A DNA stretch of 7,704 bases from an archaeon (GTDB taxonomy: Archaea; EX4484-52; B79-G9). This document shows positions 5,701 through 7,704 of this stretch, one piece after another. A model generated the notes under the pieces. The model was not told where the DNA came from. It worked only from the letters and a program-made list of their open reading frames with translations, and made no database searches. The stretch is from positions 1 to 7,704 of the forward strand of contig DAOVNB010000023.1 of NCBI GenBank assembly GCA_030630425.1, written 5' to 3'. The translations under genes were made by a program, and so were the position numbers. The stretch's first letter is position 1; each line of letters starts with the position of its first letter.

Positions 5701-7704
5701 TGCTCGTGTTTGTTGTGTTTGGCGGATTGATGCCGGATGCAACAAGTATCTTTTCTAATGCGGGTTCTTCGGGGTCCCCATAACCCGAAGCGGAAACTGT
5801 CTGCACATAATAGTAAACAGACACATTCGCATTTCCGTTGGCATCATCCCACAAGAGTTTGACATTTTTTAGCGCATATGCCCTGTTTAGGGTTATGTTG
5901 ATTTCAACAGGTGCAGAACCCCCGCCATATGTTGTCCCAATCCAGCGCGTTTCAGTATTATTGTCTATTGTTGCGTTTGGGTGGTCCGGCGGGTTGTCCC
6001 CCCCGGTGCTTGAAGCTATCGCGCCGTTGGACAGGAGCGCCACATTTTTGGAATCTCCTTCCAGCTCGTAACAATCTTTTCCATCCGCAGTATAAAAATT
6101 ATCACTGATGTTGTTATTTGTAAACCCGAACTCATTTGCTAAAGTAAGATTAGCATAATTTGCATCCGAAAAATTGCCCGCGAATTTGACCTGCAGGAAT
6201 TGCTCATCAGTTATATTGATAGTACTGTTTGTGACGCTGACAAGAATATCAACCACCTGCGGGTATTTTTCCCGTGTTGAGGGTGTGCCATTTGCAGGAA
6301 TGGCATTTATGCTCAATTTTACAAGCCCTGTGTTGTCTGCATAGAGATTTTCCCACCTAATCCATGTATGGTTTCCATCCTTTCTGTTGCCAAGCTGCTG
6401 TATAGGAAAGCTGCTTGTATTTATTATTTCAGGATTGCTTGATTCAAGAGTCAAATTCAGGTCCCATACATCTCCATCCTGAATGTGAATATCTGCGCTT
6501 ATGTTGAATGTCTGGTTCTTAAGGATAAGGGCCTGCGACGGAAGGTCATTATACATTACCGTGTATATCTCTGCTGTCCCAAAAGCTACATCAAATGTTG
6601 TTGTGTTTGTTGCGAACTTATCATAATCTTCATCCCCATCAACATCATCAAAAACATCAAAAGTCACATTGTATGTGCCGGAAGACCATACCTGTGACTG
6701 GCAGTAGTAAACATGCTCTGTTTCAGATATTGTCTGAAATAATGTCATTTCACCACATCCACCATCATTAATCTCTAATTGCCCTGTGGTCTCATTTATG
6801 GCTGTATAATTCCATGTTGCCGTAATCATCTCAATATCAGTTGCGTTTCCTTTGACAGTGGCGTATATCTGCGCCCGCTCCCAGCAATTGATATCATCAA
6901 CAATTCCATTAACCGTAAGATTCACAACAGTCACAGTTGAAACTGCTGTGTCATTGTATAATGTCGAATTGTCAAAAACAAAGACGCTAAAGTCATAAAC
7001 CCCTGTATGGGTGGCATTGTATGTGCAATCGCTGTATTGGGAGTCCCCGGGAAAGACATCGCCATAAGGCGGCGGATTATAGCAACCTATTTGATTGAAT
7101 GCCGTAGCATTGTAGTCTGTATTTGAAGATACATTGAAAGCAATGCCCGAGTGCAACGAATCATCTATATTTTCGAAAGTGTGGCCAAAACCAACATAAT
7201 CACCAGCATATACATATATTGGCGGTATTAAATCGTATTCTGAAGATGTGCCATTGCCGGTCATTTTAATGTATGGCGCGAGGATTGATGTGTCGGTAGT
7301 GTACTGTGTAAGAATAGCACCGTTAATTAATCCTAGTTTTGACTGCCAGCGAGCAAAGGGAATATTATCCTGAGTATACAGCGGCGTTGCATCAAAGGAT
7401 GTATTTAATGAGACACTATAAGACGATCCTTTACTGACATTGAACAAACATCTAATGATATTAACATGGCCTTTCGGGTTGTATGTTATTATGCCAACTT
7501 CGGCACTTCCAATAAGACCAGAACCGGTTGCAAAACAATTTATGGTTGTATCATTTATATTATAGAACACCTCGTTTGGAGAAACACAGGGTGCAATTAT
7601 TAGGTCATTATATAATCTGCACCCCCCATCGATTGTGCACTGGGAGTAGATTACATTCTCTGCATTAAAAGATTCTTTATACATGGCATCTGTTATCTTG
7701 TCAT
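2702..7704 (-). CDS. Giant single-pass surface protein with PKD/Ig-like, discoidin and coiled-coil tail (5' end off window)
   Basis: Not recognised as a named protein. The frame runs open to the window edge (six more codons beyond the ATG at 7684). That ATG gives no signal peptide although the protein must be exported, so the true start is upstream. Residues are numbered from the 7684 Met (1660 residues). Order: possible beta-helix start (1-120); PKD-like beta-sandwich (about 155-258); a second (259-370) with acidic turn DDVDGDEDYD; Ig-like region (371-535); F5/8C discoidin domain (547-692); Ig-like regions (705-853, 857-963, 965-1060, 1060-1165); Gly/Ser/Pro linker (1168-1185); CARDB/NEW-like domain (1195-1296); helical stalk (1300-1377); transmembrane helix (1391-1414); Lys/Glu coiled-coil cytoplasmic tail ending in a Pro-rich segment and helix (1415-1660). 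About 73 N-X-S/T sequons lie outside the membrane and two inside, supporting the topology. Likely a receptor or adhesin, co-transcribed with the KaiC-like ATPase. Individual Ig/PKD boundaries are approximate. Confidence 0.88.
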   Translation of the reverse strand, partial: DKITDAMYKESFNAENVIYSQCTIDGGCRLYNDLIIAPCVSPNEVFYNINDTTINCFATGSGLIGSAEVGIITYNPKGHVNIIRCLFNVSKGSSYSVSLNTSFDATPLYTQDNIPFARWQSKLGLINGAILTQYTTDTSILAPYIKMTGNGTSSEYDLIPPIYVYAGDYVGFGHTFENIDDSLHSGIAFNVSSNTDYNATAFNQIGCYNPPPYGDVFPGDSQYSDCTYNATHTGVYDFSVFVFDNSTLYNDTAVSTVTVVNLTVNGIVDDINCWERAQIYATVKGNATDIEMITATWNYTAINETTGQLEINDGGCGEMTLFQTISETEHVYYCQSQVWSSGTYNVTFDVFDDVDGDEDYDKFATNTTTFDVAFGTAEIYTVMYNDLPSQALILKNQTFNISADIHIQDGDVWDLNLTLESSNPEIINTSSFPIQQLGNRKDGNHTWIRWENLYADNTGLVKLSINAIPANGTPSTREKYPQVVDILVSVTNSTINITDEQFLQVKFAGNFSDANYANLTLANEFGFTNNNISDNFYTADGKDCYELEGDSKNVALLSNGAIASSTGGDNPPDHPNATIDNNTETRWIGTTYGGGSAPVEINITLNRAYALKNVKLLWDDANGNANVSVYYYVQTVSASGYGDPEEPALEKILVASGINPPNTTNTSIFEKTQGKVEKIQIVQNKSGEWLNIYSIEAYTVPLTDDVPDCIIYNFSYFPPRSGTYKLTPKIILNESTTKRTDANSFFVNFGRPAIISYGQGIMLVNNNYTYMPWIKAVIGDIYNITINLTIENKTVLNYSAGENMSKNIPYLYFEDIAEGISWDLNATELGTAGINMTINSTSLDGMFLLNETNISVILEDNTPPTVNDFWFLYNTTNKTNLKTDFIIYANITDEGTYVLNATANVAGPSGEFNKTVTSEISDDLWKITLNSNLNETGNYTVQIFAYDLGDNINWSGEVAGPQNLSFNVTDVYHFEPVEHTIYNRGETVIINLLDTNNNTVVNANWTVNITKYCGNETSERGDGIYADDYSYEIKANDTQGNYSIFANATKNANYIPDGHNMSFNVSKTMNVLFNYSFLTEYTPSATFGLVKASLYNARNEALNSTSVANLWLYYQNTEYNMPFYEPDNLYRYDNVLTTSSTAGASIPLKINVSYNNNTGEAVTYIKTKSDTNNPNGDGGGTSSPPSGGFAPIITPENKTPEINFNYTIENTERTITQGVADSIMATIANTGELPIAVSTKTSDTPLNITLDESFALAVGADKSFKIIVYANLSIEPKTYYVDITLYNENYNIEKTRTLKITVGKNLEQITLESIKISFEDINKELDSFSAAGVDTTSLKEKTGKIADYITKAEQAIEYDNYPDLKAANIEADNLIRQVRAETIPLRTTKFIYENKWELIGAGTGSLIFIYLLMYLIIPYAKTSSKIRKLTRQEKIIINTRKSTEKKYFMRQMNEATFNKIMAEEEEKLLKLKSEVAKLTQEKALLRHFKIRELRHLEDEKKKDKKRVEKEKELKEKAKRNISDVILEHDMKKKNFLEKIFKKKKRKEFVFETNTKELKEKQQEMSKLPEEKTKIKKESFLKRLFKKKPKPKIPPEPTTTNPFKTVPAPPEVPKTEPAPLSQPQTKEPAYVSPIAQKEKTIYSTNTNNLTDDLMEIKRKIKDMKKTQ
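2705..3442 (-). other. Cytoplasmic tail: charged coiled coil, twin basic motifs, Pro-rich linker and C-terminal helix
   Basis: Residues 1415-1660. A Lys/Glu/Leu-rich coiled coil (about 1450-1515) is followed by two related basic amphipathic motifs, NFLEKIFKKKKRK (1528-1540) and SFLKRLFKKKPKP (1572-1584). A Pro/Thr-rich, probably disordered stretch (1582-1626) then leads to a short charged terminal helix, LTDDLMEIKRKIKDMKK (1642-1658). No catalytic domain is recognisable, so the tail looks like a scaffold or docking platform; the adjacent KaiC-like ATPase is the obvious candidate partner. Confidence 0.7.
3443..3517 (-). other. Transmembrane helix of the surface protein
   Basis: Residues 1390-1414, from WELIGAGTGSLIF through YLLMYLIIPYA, form the only long uncharged hydrophobic stretch in the protein. 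It is followed at once by the basic stretch KTSSKIRKLTRQEK, which by the positive-inside rule places the C-terminal tail in the cytoplasm. Confidence 0.85.
3554..3787 (-). other. Predicted helical stalk before the membrane
   Basis: Residues 1300-1377 are strongly helical and carry heptad-like hydrophobics, with segments such as LESIKISFEDINKELDSF and IADYITKAEQAI. There are no sequons here although the preceding ectodomain is full of them, which fits a packed coiled coil. It could transmit movement or oligomeric state across the membrane; that role is inference. Confidence 0.55.
3797..4102 (-). other. CARDB/NEW-like membrane-proximal beta-sandwich
   Basis: Residues 1195-1296 have the look of a CARDB/NEW3-type domain: paired strands around ATIANTGELPI (the usual xxNxGxxxA turn) and AVGADKSFKIIVYANLS, then a final strand ending in LKITV. 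It follows a flexible Asn/Gly/Ser/Pro linker (bases 4130-4183) and leads directly into the helical stalk. Such domains often act as spacers next to archaeal membrane anchors. Confidence 0.55.
5609..6046 (-). other. F5/8 type C (discoidin-like) carbohydrate/ligand-binding domain within the surface protein
   Basis: Residues 547-692 follow the F5/8C pattern: NVALLSNGAIASS at the start, then HPNATIDNNTETRW (the equivalent of the DGNxxTRW loop), VEINITLNRAYALKNVKLLW (the LG-x-x-Y-x-I-x-x-V strand region), and an IYSIEAY end matching the usual IxEIEvY. Such domains bind sugars or lipids. Cysteines at 538 and 703 flank the domain, where many discoidin domains have a closing disulfide. Its position in the middle of the ectodomain makes it the most plausible ligand-binding module. 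Confidence 0.75.

Noticed and set aside
4526..6697. Several plus-strand open frames of 65-130 codons opposite the surface protein
   Set aside because: All overlap a continuous, domain-bearing minus-strand frame; none has a plausible start context or family.
2702..7684. S-layer protein with a C-terminal anchor
   Set aside because: The transmembrane helix is followed by 246 cytoplasmic residues; S-layer anchors normally end shortly after the membrane segment.

Overview
The window looks archaeal. The signs are a TATA-type promoter placed for a leaderless transcript, a GAGGTG ribosome binding site matching the archaeal 16S tail, a mannosyl-3-phosphoglycerate phosphatase, a single-domain KaiC-type ATPase, and a giant surface protein saturated with N-glycosylation sequons. 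The AT-leaning composition, the tight packing and the Asn/Thr-rich PKD/Ig-like surface protein resemble DPANN-type lineages (Woesearchaeota/Pacearchaeota-like). That placement is inference from style, not proof.

Layout: four protein genes fill almost the whole window. (1) Positions 1-753, plus strand: the C-terminal 250 codons of a HAD-family mannosyl-3-phosphoglycerate phosphatase whose start lies off the left edge. (2) Positions 739-1926, minus strand: a compact GH15-like (alpha/alpha)6-barrel glycosidase, convergent with gene 1 and overlapping it by 15 bp. It has its own TATA promoter in a 39-bp gap and is probably leaderless. (3) Positions 1966-2682, minus strand: a KaiC-like RecA-fold ATPase with an intact active site. 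(4) Position 2702 to the right edge, minus strand: a membrane-anchored surface protein of at least 1660 residues whose frame is still open at the window end. No RNA genes, CRISPR arrays, insertion sequences or intergenic stretches over 300 bp were seen.

How they may work together: the surface protein and the KaiC-like ATPase are 19 bp apart on the same strand and the ATPase has its own Shine-Dalgarno, so they are very probably co-transcribed. The surface protein has a roughly 1390-residue glycosylated exterior (PKD/Ig-like domains, a discoidin-type F5/8C domain, a CARDB/NEW-like domain and a helical stalk), one transmembrane helix, and a 246-residue cytoplasmic tail of charged coiled coil, twin basic motifs, a Pro-rich linker and a terminal helix. 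This layout suggests an outside-in (or inside-out) device in which an external ligand-binding receptor or adhesin is coupled to a cytoplasmic KaiC-family switch. It is the best candidate here for an undescribed system. The other pair (phosphatase and glycosidase) suggests synthesis and turnover of a glycosylglycerate or alpha-glucan solute, but the two genes are convergent and the link is only inferred.
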